From Bacillus sp. T33-2 (GTDB taxonomy: Bacteria > Bacillota > Bacilli > Bacillales > Cytobacillaceae), in contig NZ_PGVB01000012.1 of NCBI RefSeq assembly GCF_002860205.1, positions 1-64,000 of the forward strand: a stretch of DNA of 64,000 nucleotides, given 5' to 3'. Positions 35,163 to 43,506 of this stretch are shown one piece after another. How positions within the stretch are numbered: the stretch's first letter is position 1; each line of letters starts with the position of its first letter. The notes below the pieces were generated by a model, which saw only the letters and a list, made by a program, of their open reading frames with translations, was not told the DNA's origin and ran no database searches. The position numbers and the translations under genes were made by a program.

Positions 35163-36035
35163 TTATTTATTGAAAAATTCAGTGATGCTTTCTCTAATTG
35201 AAGTTGGTTTTTTTCCAATCAGTTTTTCCAGGTCAGTCGAAGTGTGCCCGAAATTCCCGCCTGCTATTGAGTTATAAAGGGCAATCTGAAAGTCTGCGAG
35301 GCCTTCAGGAAGCCCTGCCTCGACCATGGCTGTAAAGGCTTCGGAATCAGCAACTGATTGATGAGAGACAGTTTTGCCTGATACATCAGACAGTATCTGG
35401 GCCAGGTCGTCATAGTTCCAAGTATCAGCGGAAGCCAGTTCATATACTTTGTTTTCATGCCCCTCTTCAGCAAGGACGGTTGCAGCTGCCAATGCCAAAT
35501 CACTTCTCGTAACCGAATTGACTCTTCCTGTTCCTGCTGAAGTAACAATGGCACCGCTGTCGATATAGGATTGCAGGCCTGGATTGACGAAAACCTCCTG
35601 ATAAAAGGCATTTCGCAATACAGTCGTTGGAATGTCTGATGCACGCAGCGTGTATTCCGTTGCCAGATGGACATTTGCAAGAGGAGGAAATGCCCCCTTA
35701 TCAGCAAAAGCAAAACTAGTATAGGCGACGTGTTTAACACCAGCTTTCTTGGCTGCTTCTATCGCATCCACATGTTTACGGATACGCGCTACTGCTTCGT
35801 CCTCCGGCGTGGAAATCAGCAGCAGTTTGCCTGCTCCGGCAAACGCTTTTTCCATTGATGCCGGATCGTCATAATCCCCGTATCTTACTTCGATTCCCTG
35901 GTCGGCATACGCTGCCGCCTTCTCAACGTTTCTGACGCTTACAGCAATATTGTCTGCGGAGACTTTTTTAAGCAGATGTTGGACTACAAGCTGCCCCAGT
36001 TCTCCTGTTGCACCAGTGATGACGATTTTTTCCAT
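35163..36035 (-). CDS. NmrA-like NAD(P)H-binding protein (QorB/quinone-reductase type)
   Basis: A 290-residue atypical SDR. The dinucleotide loop is ITGATGELGQLVVQHLLKKV; next come NVEKAAAYADQGIEVRYGDY and LLISTPE as in QorB, and the C-terminal half carries substrate-facing helices. Such proteins reduce quinones using NADPH or sense redox. The gene is divergent from an HxlR regulator, with the SDR gene downstream, which suggests a small induced detoxification unit. Confidence 0.88.
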   Translation of the reverse strand: MEKIVITGATGELGQLVVQHLLKKVSADNIAVSVRNVEKAAAYADQGIEVRYGDYDDPASMEKAFAGAGKLLLISTPEDEAVARIRKHVDAIEAAKKAGVKHVAYTSFAFADKGAFPPLANVHLATEYTLRASDIPTTVLRNAFYQEVFVNPGLQSYIDSGAIVTSAGTGRVNSVTRSDLALAAATVLAEEGHENKVYELASADTWNYDDLAQILSDVSGKTVSHQSVADSEAFTAMVEAGLPEGLADFQIALYNSIAGGNFGHTSTDLEKLIGKKPTSIRESITEFFNK

Positions 36036-36102
36036 GAACGTTCCATCTCCTTGATTTTGTTGTTTTACTTGGTTCAGTTATCAAGTATAATCATATAATA
36101 TG

Positions 36103-36150
36103 TAACTAGTCATGATTTTAAAAGTAGGCACATTTTTATAACATAGTCAT
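36103..36150. promoter_or_regulatory. Direct repeat in the NmrA-HxlR divergent region
   Basis: TAACTAGTCAT (36103-36113) and TAACATAGTCAT (36139-36150) are near-copies 36 bases apart between the two divergent starts. Candidate binding sites for the HxlR protein encoded alongside. Confidence 0.4.
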
Positions 36151-36183
36151 AAAAATAGTACCATTGAGAAAAGAGGTGCGTCC

Positions 36184-36537
36184 ATGGCGAGAATCCGGTT
36201 TCAGGGGAAACTCCCCAAGGGCCAGGAGGAAATCTGCCCGGTGACCCATACCCAAAATCTAATTGCAGGCAGGTGGAAAATCATCATCCTGTGGCATTTG
36301 AGCAAGCAAACACGCAGATTCAACGAACTTCAACGGCTGCTCTCCGGCATTTCAAAAGGGATACTCACCCGTCAGCTGCGTGAATTGGAAGAGGACGGGC
36401 TTGTGCATAGGGAGGTTTATAAAGAAGTCCCTCCAAAAGTAGAATATTCTCTTACATCCGCAGGAAAAAGTTTCATACCCATATTGGATAGTATGGGTGA
36501 ATGGGGAACAAAACATTTACAAAACAGAAAAAGCTAA
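36184..36537 (+). CDS. HxlR family transcriptional regulator
   Basis: A 117-residue winged-helix protein. The family core is clear: CPVTHTQNLIAGRWKIIILW, RRFNELQRLLSGISKGILTR, and QLRELEEDGLVHREVYKEVP. A single Cys (EEICPVT, near residue 18) sits at the position used by YodB-type thiol sensors. It probably represses the divergent NmrA/SDR genes in response to an electrophile or quinone. The ATG at 36184 follows GAGGTG. Confidence 0.93.
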   Translation: MARIRFQGKLPKGQEEICPVTHTQNLIAGRWKIIILWHLSKQTRRFNELQRLLSGISKGILTRQLRELEEDGLVHREVYKEVPPKVEYSLTSAGKSFIPILDSMGEWGTKHLQNRKS

Positions 36538-36552
36538 GGGCAATCTAAACTC

Positions 36553-36602
36553 TACCCTATATTGCAGACATTTAAGACAAGTCTGCCTATAGGGTACTTT
36601 TT
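36553..36602 (+). terminator. Terminator of the HxlR gene
   Basis: The long two-part hairpin TACCCTATATTGCAGAC / GTCTGCCTATAGGGTA is followed by CTTTTTTG. Confidence 0.9.
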
Positions 36603-36698
36603 TGCTTTAACTAAGATTCAGAATAATTAGGAAAAAAGAAGGGTTTTTGTCTTATGCCGTCAAATTAATTGTAAAAGAATGTTCGCTTGGAGGAAATA

Positions 36699-37379
36699 AT
36701 GACGGGCCAAATAGAGTATATAGGCATGAAAATCCAAGAACTCGGCAACGATCTTTGGGTGGGTATAACAATTGTGCCTTTTGTAGATCATCATGGTAAA
36801 ACTTATAAGCATATTTGCCAGTATGATATTACCGAAAAAAAGAAAACTGAGGATACGTTGCGGAAAACAGAAAAATTATCGATGGTAGGTGAATTGGCGG
36901 CAGGCATTGCCCATGAAATCCGCAATCCATTAACGACAATTAAAGGCTTTGTCCAACTGCTGACAGAAACTAGGAAAGGACAGAAATTCCGAGATACAAT
37001 CCTTGAAGAATATATGTATTACTCATAATTTCCCCTCAACGGCTGTTTTGGTCCGGGGTGAACAAAATCAATTGAAACAAGTGTTTTTAAACATCACCAA
37101 GAATGCAATCGAGGCAATGCCATGTGGAGGCAGGATCTATATCAATATTGCGTGGTCGAAATCACAATTTCAATCACAGATACTGGCGTTGGAATATCAG
37201 CAGACCAGATTAAAAAGCTTGGAGAACCTTTTTACACAACTAAAGCCAGTGGCAACGGATTAGGACTCATGGTCAGCTACAAGATCCTTCAAAACCATAA
37301 AGGAAAAATTGGAGTAAACAGTGTTCCAGGTGAGGGGACCGAATTTATCATAAGCTTCCCTGTCAAGCTGAACAATTAA
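36699..37379 (+). pseudogene. Sporulation-type sensor histidine kinase remnant
   Basis: Pieces of one PAS-histidine kinase are spread over frames. 36699-37028 reads a PAS tail ([20 protein letters not shown]), then the phospho-histidine motif [20 protein letters not shown]. About 75 residues of the dimerisation region are missing. 37040-37150 reads NQLKQVFLNITKNAIEAM in a second frame, and 37150-37379 returns to the first frame with ITDTGVGISADQIKKLGEPF and GNGLGLMVSYKI. The N-terminal sensor is also lost. The pieces resemble KinA/KinE-type kinases. The protein cannot work as one polypeptide. A KinB-like kinase gene follows. Confidence 0.88.
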
Positions 37380-37563
37380 GAATTTCCCTTAACATAAATA
37401 AAGACTAGTGTAGTCCTGTTCCGCACTGATTATCTTTTCGTTTGGATATTGATTTTATTTTACAGAAAAGACGAAGATATAACACATACCTTATTAAATT
37501 ATCGGCCAGAGTTTTCGAAATATATAAAATTTTCCTATCAGCACTATTGGATGGTGAATTCTC

Positions 37564-38832
37564 TTGGAAATAACCAGGCATTTTTTGTTCAACCTATCCT
37601 TATTAATCATCATCATGTTTTTCAGTTTACTATTGTCCGAAAGGCAGGGTGGCAAGCAATTGTCCCGGATTACGGTAATCGGCTGTTTTGTTGTCTCGCT
37701 GCTGATCTGCTTCATGCTGCCCTACCATCTTACCGGGCACCTCCGATTGGATATGCGAAATATACCCGTAGTTCTGGGCGGCCTGTATTTGAGAATCGGA
37801 CCCCTGCTCTCCATTCTGGCCATCCTCGTCCTGGGAATTTACGGATTCGACCCGGGATTCTGGGCTAATTTCCTGCTTTACACAGTGTTGGCCATAATGC
37901 TGTGGCGCCTTTACCCCTGGTTTTCTCTTCAGTCCCCAAAACGCCGCATTCTCATGTCTGTGATTTTGTGTTTTATCATCAGTGTGGCAAACTTGGCCGC
38001 CATGGAAATCATCAACCCACCACATAAAAAAATCGATGTATGGCTTGCCTATTTGACAATACCTCCGCTGGGTGCCGGAATCATTTCGTACGCCATCGAG
38101 CTAGTCAGAAAAAATCACCTTTTGCGCCAGCATTTAATCAAGTCCAAGAAACTAGAAGCCGTCGAACAGATGGGAGCAGCCATTTCCCATGAGATCCGAA
38201 ACCCCCTGACAGCCGCAATGGGGTTCGTACAATTGCTGCTTCAGGACGATTCCCTGTTAAAGTATAAACGGTACGAATACCTGTCATTTGTTAAAGGGGA
38301 ATTAGAATCTGCCGAACGGGTCATCCAGGATTATTTAACATTTTCCAAGCCATCTTTGGCCAAGGTTGAGGAACTTAATGTTAAGAGAGAATTATCCCAA
38401 GTCCTGACCATCCTCCAGCCGATGGCCAACCAGAATTCTGTAGAGATTTTGACGGAATTTGCTGCTATCGGTTTCATCCAGGGGGACCGGCAGAAATTCC
38501 ATCAATGCTTTTTAAATGTAATAAAGAATGCAATTGAAGCAATGCCTAATGGCGGTACTTTGACAGTGAAGACAGAATTCAACCAGCACCGTGTGAAAAT
38601 CATAGTTGTGGATACTGGGATTGGCATGACGAAAGAACAGGTGGGGCGCTTGGGAGAACCGTATTATACGACGAAAGAAATTAAGGGTACAGGCCTTGGA
38701 ATGATGGTAGTCTTCAGCATCGTACGGGTGATGAAAGGAACACTACGAGTTGAAAGCCACATTGGAAAAGGGACAGCTTTTTATTTTTCTTTTCCATCAT
38801 TAATCCCATCAATAAAAAATGAAGGATTTTAA
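37564..38832 (+). CDS. KinB-like membrane sporulation histidine kinase
   Basis: A 422-residue kinase, close to the length of Bacillus KinB. About six transmembrane helices fill residues 1-185, of the LYT (5TM-5TMR) sensor type, with little outside the membrane. The catalytic part has [20 protein letters not shown] (His near 212), N-box NVIKNAIEAMPNGG, and G boxes VDTGIGMTKE and GTGLGMMVVFSI. Kinases of this form feed the Spo0F/Spo0A phosphorelay. The start is TTG with GGATGGTGA upstream. It has no adjacent response regulator, as expected of an orphan phosphorelay kinase. Confidence 0.88.
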   Translation: MEITRHFLFNLSLLIIIMFFSLLLSERQGGKQLSRITVIGCFVVSLLICFMLPYHLTGHLRLDMRNIPVVLGGLYLRIGPLLSILAILVLGIYGFDPGFWANFLLYTVLAIMLWRLYPWFSLQSPKRRILMSVILCFIISVANLAAMEIINPPHKKIDVWLAYLTIPPLGAGIISYAIELVRKNHLLRQHLIKSKKLEAVEQMGAAISHEIRNPLTAAMGFVQLLLQDDSLLKYKRYEYLSFVKGELESAERVIQDYLTFSKPSLAKVEELNVKRELSQVLTILQPMANQNSVEILTEFAAIGFIQGDRQKFHQCFLNVIKNAIEAMPNGGTLTVKTEFNQHRVKIIVVDTGIGMTKEQVGRLGEPYYTTKEIKGTGLGMMVVFSIVRVMKGTLRVESHIGKGTAFYFSFPSLIPSIKNEGF

Positions 38833-38860
38833 CAGCAGCCAGTTTCGCTCCCCTGCAATA

Positions 38861-38898
38861 AAATGAGAGACACGCATAAAAGCAGTGTCTCTCATTTT
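38861..38898. terminator. Bidirectional terminator between the KinB-like gene and terC
   Basis: AATGAGAGACAC / GTGTCTCTCATT, perfect 12-base stem, with T-rich ends on both strands. Confidence 0.88.
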
Positions 38899-38920
38899 CG
38901 TATTGGAATTCGAAGTGTTT

Positions 38921-39706
38921 TTAGGAAACTTTGGTTTCTTTTATCTCATTGTGTTCAGGCTTTTCTTTTGAGAAAAACCAGCCAGCTGCTGCGATTCCGA
39001 CCAATACGAGATAAAAGCTTACTTTCCATTCTGTTGATTTGGCAAAACCTTCACTTAAGACAGCAAGTGCCGGGTGCGATAAAGTATAGACGGCCAGCTT
39101 CACACCAACCCATCCAACGATCGCAAATGCGGCAATTTCAAGGCCTGGCCTTTTCTCAAGGAGCCCGACAAACAAGTTGGCTGCGAAACGCATGATGATC
39201 AAGCCAATTAGCCCTCCGGCAAAAATAACCAAAAATTTTCCGCCATCAAGGCCGCCGATATTAGGCAGCGGTGTATTTGGCAGCACCATCGCCAAGGCTA
39301 CAGCAGCCAGGATGGAATCAACAGCAAAGGCAATATCGGCTAATTCCACTTTCAATACTGTAGACCAGAAGCCTGAACCCTTGGAAGCTTCTTTTGGCTT
39401 CTGTTCTTCCGCTTTTCCCTTCACTACCTTGCGGAGTATGTGATTAAACGCCATGAACAGAAGGTATAGCGCACCTATCGCCTGGACCTGCCATACATCA
39501 ATAAGGAAGGAAATGACGAACAGGGAAGCAAAACGGAATATAAACGCACCTGCCAAACCATAAAATAAAGCTTTTTTCCGTTCTTCCTCAGGCAAGTGTT
39601 TTACCATGATCGCAAGCACTAACGCATTGTCTGCTGCTAAAAGCCCTTCCAGCGCTATTAGCACAACCAATACCCATCCATATTCAAGCAAAAGAGAAAC
39701 ATCCAT
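38921..39706 (-). CDS. TerC family Mn2+ exporter-like membrane protein
   Basis: A 261-residue integral membrane protein with about seven helices. The TerC signature acidic residues occur in LLAADNALVLAIMVKHLPEE near residues 22-41 and VELADIAFAVDSILAAVALA. TerC proteins such as MeeF/MeeY (YceF, YkoY) of Bacillus subtilis export Mn2+ or load secreted Mn enzymes. The yybP-ykoY riboswitch directly upstream points the same way, to Mn2+-induced synthesis. The start follows a weak G-rich site after the leader. Confidence 0.95.
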   Translation of the reverse strand: MDVSLLLEYGWVLVVLIALEGLLAADNALVLAIMVKHLPEEERKKALFYGLAGAFIFRFASLFVISFLIDVWQVQAIGALYLLFMAFNHILRKVVKGKAEEQKPKEASKGSGFWSTVLKVELADIAFAVDSILAAVALAMVLPNTPLPNIGGLDGGKFLVIFAGGLIGLIIMRFAANLFVGLLEKRPGLEIAAFAIVGWVGVKLAVYTLSHPALAVLSEGFAKSTEWKVSFYLVLVGIAAAGWFFSKEKPEHNEIKETKVS

Positions 39707-39820
39707 TACAAAACCCCCTCAATTTTTTATAAAATATCCTCCTGCCTGGTTAGAAAAGCCTAAGTGCCGTACTACAACCCGGCTCTCCGGGCTAAAAACG
39801 GGTTGGGCGCTGCAGCCAGA

Positions 39821-39853
39821 CATAAAATAGGCCTTTACCTAATGGTAAAGGCC
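39821..39853 (-). terminator. Second tandem terminator in the terC leader
   Basis: GGCCTTTACC / GGTAAAGGCC (39830-39839, 39844-39853), a perfect 10-base stem with 4-base loop, then TATTTTATG on the minus strand. It repeats the CCTTTAC core of the riboswitch terminator and lies 15 bases past it. Farther on, AACCCG / CGGGTT (39773-39806) gives a third possible stem. Confidence 0.75.
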
Positions 39854-39863
39854 CTGGAAGACA

Positions 39864-39977
39864 TCAAAAAGACCTTTACCGTAAAGTAAAGGTCTTGCTA
39901 ACAACGTCAATGTTGCCAATAAAGCCGGAGAAATCGCTTCTCGGAATGACGACTTTATTGTACAGCTACTCCCCTTT
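39864..39977 (-). ncRNA. yybP-ykoY Mn2+ riboswitch with terminator in the terC leader
   Basis: On the minus strand the conserved element GGGGAGTAGC (39965-39974) opens the aptamer. P1 forms between AAAGG (39973-39977) and CCTTT (39888-39892). The same CCTTT lies in the first arm of a terminator, AAGACCTTTAC / GTAAAGGTCTT (39869-39896) followed by TTTTT. So the Mn2+-bound aptamer should hide the terminator arm and allow read-through into terC. The middle part also has a well-paired hairpin (39905-39955 region). Mn2+ ON switch by established family knowledge. Confidence 0.9.
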
Positions 39978-40046
39978 AAAGGAAATATTTTATTAAGTTC
40001 AATTTATATGATATTCATTAATCTGTCAATAAGATTTTCAAAATTT

Positions 40047-41306
40047 TTAAAATAGGGATTGAATCGCGGTAATGACCACGCCAATGAAAAACCCGCAGAC
40101 CGCACCATTGACGCGGATCCACTGCAGATCCCTGCCAAAATTATTTTCGATCATTTCGATAAGCGTTTCATCATCGAGCTTTTCCAGATTTTCCTGGACA
40201 AGCCGGCCTATTTTTGAATGATTGGCTTCAATCAGGCTGGTGAATTGTTTTTGCAGCCAGCTTTCGATCTGATCGATTCTTTCAGCATCCTCTTTGATGT
40301 TGGACAATACCCCTTGTAAATAAGGCATGATATACGTTTCCATTAACTTGCCATCTTCCACAAACGTAAGCAATTTCCCGCGAAGCTCTTGTAATGCATG
40401 GTTGATTTCCCCTGACGGGTCCCAGCCTGCAAAAAGATCAGCCTTCAAATTGTTTATGTCATCAAGAAGCTGTGTATTGTCTTTGACACTTATCAGCCCC
40501 TTGCGGATGTGACCGAGCAAAGCCTGCCGGTCTGGATTGGATGGGCTGCGAAGGCTCGCTATATTGCTATACAGGAGATTTTGAAGGATCTTCCCGAGTT
40601 TCTCTTCATTGACCAGGTTTTGAAAAGACTTTAAGGCGATTTGTAAAAAGCCGTCAAGCTCTATTTTGTTGATCGCCCGCACAGCAAAACTGCCCAATTG
40701 AAAAACCCGTTCTTCTTTCAAAACCCATTCTTCCGCTTTGGCTAATGCAAATTCCAGCCCTTTTTCATCATACTCCCTCTCCAGAAGTTGATCGATGACA
40801 GATTGGAGCAAGGGATCTATTCGATATGATCCAATGTAGTTCCTTATTTGTTTTTCAATAACAGGGACGATTTTTTCGATATCAGCATGTGTAATCAATT
40901 GTTTGATAGCTGATTCGAACCCCTTTTTTACTGCATCTGAATGCATCTCTTTTTCTACGACCGGCAGCAACTTCTCGGTAAATTTCACCTGCTTTATTTT
41001 ATCCTGGATACTTTCCTTAGAAAGCCACTCGTTCTCAATGGTAGACACAACGGCTCTTGTCATTTTTTTTCGATTTTTCGGCAATAGTGCTGTGTGGGGG
41101 ATGGGGATTCCCATTGGATGCCGGAACAGGGCAGTAACAGCAAACCAGTCTGCCAGACCACCGACAATCCCCGCTTCAAACCCGCCGTGCAATAAGGTGA
41201 CAGGCAGCGGCCCATGGAACGGCAGGGTTGCCGCAAAGCCTGTGCCCATAACAGCAAGGGAGATGCTGGCCAGGTGCCTTGAGTTTTTAGACATTATTTC
41301 CATCAT
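40047..41306 (-). CDS. DUF445 family protein
   Basis: A 419-residue protein. The hydrophobic N-terminus (LASISLAVMGTGFAATLPFH, GGLADWFAVTALFRHPMGIP) and C-terminus (VNGAVCGFFIGVVITAIQSL) anchor a long helical middle, the DUF445/YheB-type layout. GGFEAGIVGGLADWFAVTALF RHP is the family hallmark. Function unknown; Bacillus YheB and YlmE-type homologues are linked to the cell envelope. The best start may be the ATG at 41294 (MSKNSRHL), as AAAGG lies near 41311. Confidence 0.9.
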   Translation of the reverse strand: MMEIMSKNSRHLASISLAVMGTGFAATLPFHGPLPVTLLHGGFEAGIVGGLADWFAVTALFRHPMGIPIPHTALLPKNRKKMTRAVVSTIENEWLSKESIQDKIKQVKFTEKLLPVVEKEMHSDAVKKGFESAIKQLITHADIEKIVPVIEKQIRNYIGSYRIDPLLQSVIDQLLEREYDEKGLEFALAKAEEWVLKEERVFQLGSFAVRAINKIELDGFLQIALKSFQNLVNEEKLGKILQNLLYSNIASLRSPSNPDRQALLGHIRKGLISVKDNTQLLDDINNLKADLFAGWDPSGEINHALQELRGKLLTFVEDGKLMETYIMPYLQGVLSNIKEDAERIDQIESWLQKQFTSLIEANHSKIGRLVQENLEKLDDETLIEMIENNFGRDLQWIRVNGAVCGFFIGVVITAIQSLF

Positions 41307-41430
41307 CCTTTATTCAGAAAAGCGCGGCTACGCTATACGGCAGCGCGTGCGCTTACCCAGACATTTCTTAATACAATACTCTATATCATTATAACTTAAA
41401 AATGTAAATCGTTTTATATGAACCTAACTT

Positions 41431-41460
41431 AAAAAAAGCCAGTGCACACTGACTTTTTTT
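41431..41460. terminator. Bidirectional terminator after the DUF3231 gene
   Basis: A run of A, the stem GCCAGTG / CACTGAC with one mismatch, then a run of T, so it works on either strand. Confidence 0.8.
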
Positions 41461-41469
41461 GCTGTTCAT

Positions 41470-42480
41470 TTAATCGTATGATAGCGCGTCCCTGTCAAGA
41501 GCGGTTGGCGGCTTCTCCATCCAATGTTTTTTGATCATGAGCGACTTTATATCTGCCTCATACTGGTAAACTTCCGCAATAATCTTTCCATACGTTGTTT
41601 TTAGGTCTTTGCGTGTGCTTACAGCTCCACTATAGCCGTACGCGGCAACACCAAAACGGTTTAATTGGTCTACATGATATACGATTAATCTGTCAGAAAA
41701 TGGGGAAATCCGGGAATCCAGGACATGTGTATCCGAGGTCATCGAAACTGGCAGGTCATTTTTTATTAATATTGCACTCAATTGCGTGATGATATTAGCA
41801 GCTATTTGCTGCCCCCGTTCGATCAGGTTTTTTAAATCCGGGTCAGCATGAGCCTGCCTGAAACCGGTCAACAGGTTTTTGCCTGTGTAATTCATTAAAA
41901 TATTTTTATGTAGCTCGTTTGCCTCCCGGGCAGTCAATTCTCTGTCATCATTAAAAAAGTTTCCGAGGAAGCCTTTCTCCGCTACCGGCTCAGTTTGATG
42001 GGTAGATGTAATTAAAGGAGGACGTACAAAAATTCCCTTTTCTAAAAGAAGTGAAACGGAACTTTCATAAAGATCCACCATCCGGCTTAGCCGCTCCTTA
42101 AAAAACTGCCGTATATCGCTCCGGGCCGAATCGGCAAGGGCCATCGCAGTTAAAGACATGCCTACCTTCGCCATATCATTTAAATAAAACAGGATAAACA
42201 CATCTGAATACATTTTAGGGGCGTTAGGTTTTAAATCCTCTACTGCAGTAAATGCCTTTGGGATGGGATACTCCTCATTATTTAAAATCGTTTCCAAAAA
42301 ATCAACTGATGATTTAGCAGTGGATAAAGCAGCAGTGCATACACCTTTTATATCTTCGGCTTCGCATGTAGCCTGCAGATATTCCAAAACTACGGCAGAC
42401 AGACTGTTGTTCATGTATTGCTCCCAGTTATGCGCGAGCTCGCCAGAAGTTAATTTTGGTTGAGCGTTATGCGTATTCAT
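41470..42480 (-). CDS. DUF3231 family protein
   Basis: A 336-residue protein built of two ferritin-like four-helix repeats, as seen in spore- and redox-associated Bacillus DUF3231 proteins. The first repeat begins LTSGELAHNWEQYMNNSLSA and the second ELTAREANELHKNILMNYTG. The central IRQFFKERLSRMVDLYESSV and C-terminal YHVDQLNRFGVAAYGYSGAV are typical. No biochemical role is established to my knowledge. Monocistronic with a bidirectional terminator. Confidence 0.88.
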   Translation of the reverse strand: MNTHNAQPKLTSGELAHNWEQYMNNSLSAVVLEYLQATCEAEDIKGVCTAALSTAKSSVDFLETILNNEEYPIPKAFTAVEDLKPNAPKMYSDVFILFYLNDMAKVGMSLTAMALADSARSDIRQFFKERLSRMVDLYESSVSLLLEKGIFVRPPLITSTHQTEPVAEKGFLGNFFNDDRELTAREANELHKNILMNYTGKNLLTGFRQAHADPDLKNLIERGQQIAANIITQLSAILIKNDLPVSMTSDTHVLDSRISPFSDRLIVYHVDQLNRFGVAAYGYSGAVSTRKDLKTTYGKIIAEVYQYEADIKSLMIKKHWMEKPPTALDRDALSYD

Positions 42481-42561
42481 GGTTGAAAAAGCCCCCTTTA
42501 TATAGTGTTATTATGTTTAATTGTGTACCAGTAAATGTATTTAGAGGGGGCAAATTTTTTG

Positions 42562-43155
42562 TCAGCGATACCGCTCCTCCTTAAAAGGATTGGCTGTCAT
42601 GGAATATCCCAATTCCTCCCAAAACCCTTCCTCATCCTGCTTTAAAAATTGGATACCTGACACCCATTTTGTACCTTTCCACAGATAAAATGAGGCTGGC
42701 GGGATGAACCGCAACGGATACCCATGCTTTGGAGAAATATCCTGCCAGTCGTGCTGCCCATCCTTCCACCGGTAAACAAACAAAGCGTCATCTCCAAGCA
42801 GAGCATGTAGCGGCAAATTTGCCGAATACCCAAACCGGTCGCCATTATAGTATCCATATATCTTCACAAATTGCACATCATCGCCGTATTGCGCGAACTT
42901 CACGAGCTCGCGTAAGGCGATCCCTTCAAATGAAGTGCCAAATTTTGACCATGTCGTTACACAATGCATATCAATCGTTGCCACCGTTTTCGGCAGCTTC
43001 ATTACTTCTTGATACGTAAGCACGATTTCTTCTTTTACTTCGCCGAACAATTTGAAATTCCAATGTTCCTCTTTATATTCATAAACGTCCCCCTGGTGGA
43101 GAATTGGCCCGCTTTCCGTCTCGAACTGGCCGGGTGGCAGCTTATTTGCCATCAT
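42562..43155 (-). CDS. Molybdopterin-dependent oxidoreductase (YuiH-like, sulfite oxidase fold)
   Basis: About 197 residues holding only the molybdopterin-binding domain, as in Bacillus YuiH and the MsrP-type enzymes. The Mo-ligating Cys is in IDMHCVTTWSKFGTSFEGIA near residue 67, and ISPKHGYPLRFIPPASFYLW is also conserved. It starts at 43155 (MMANKLPPGQFE) with AAGGGG upstream; the longer frame to 43248 does not fit the family. There is no Tat signal, so a cytosolic enzyme is expected. Substrate unknown. Confidence 0.9.
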   Translation of the reverse strand: MMANKLPPGQFETESGPILHQGDVYEYKEEHWNFKLFGEVKEEIVLTYQEVMKLPKTVATIDMHCVTTWSKFGTSFEGIALRELVKFAQYGDDVQFVKIYGYYNGDRFGYSANLPLHALLGDDALFVYRWKDGQHDWQDISPKHGYPLRFIPPASFYLWKGTKWVSGIQFLKQDEEGFWEELGYSMTANPFKEERYR

Positions 43156-43414
43156 GGTCACCCCTTGCTCAGATGCAAAAATCGATTTGATTCCCTGCAA
43201 GTTATGTTCCCGAAAATGAGGTATTTCATGCAATGGGCCATCCTGCATTTTGGATCTGTCCCGCTTCTTACAAGCTCGTTTCGCTTTAAGCCAAAAAATG
43301 ATTGATAAAATATGGCGCCTAGCAAGTTAGATGCCTGCTCTTCTATTTTGCTCATATTTTAGTTTTATAGGATTATATTTTTTGAAATTTGCAACATCAA
43401 TAACCTATACTTCT

Positions 43415-43429
43415 TTAAAATAATTATTA
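43415..43429. promoter_or_regulatory. PerR box upstream of katA
   Basis: TTAAAATAATTATTA matches the Bacillus PerR consensus TTATAATNATTATAA at 12 or 13 of 15 positions, with both half-site cores kept. It lies about 80 bases before the katA start. Confidence 0.75.
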
Positions 43430-43506
43430 ATTAGTATTGATTTTTCATTGAGAAGTGGTATCATTTTATTTGTAATAAGTTTAAATAACAAAAGAGGTGA
43501 TTGTCT

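Noticed and set aside
43158-43355. A 65-codon minus-strand frame just upstream of the molybdoenzyme gene, ending two bases before its ATG
   Set aside because: No ribosome binding site and no recognisable motif; it probably exists by chance. It was considered as a frameshifted N-terminus of the YuiH-like protein, but the sequence does not fit the family.
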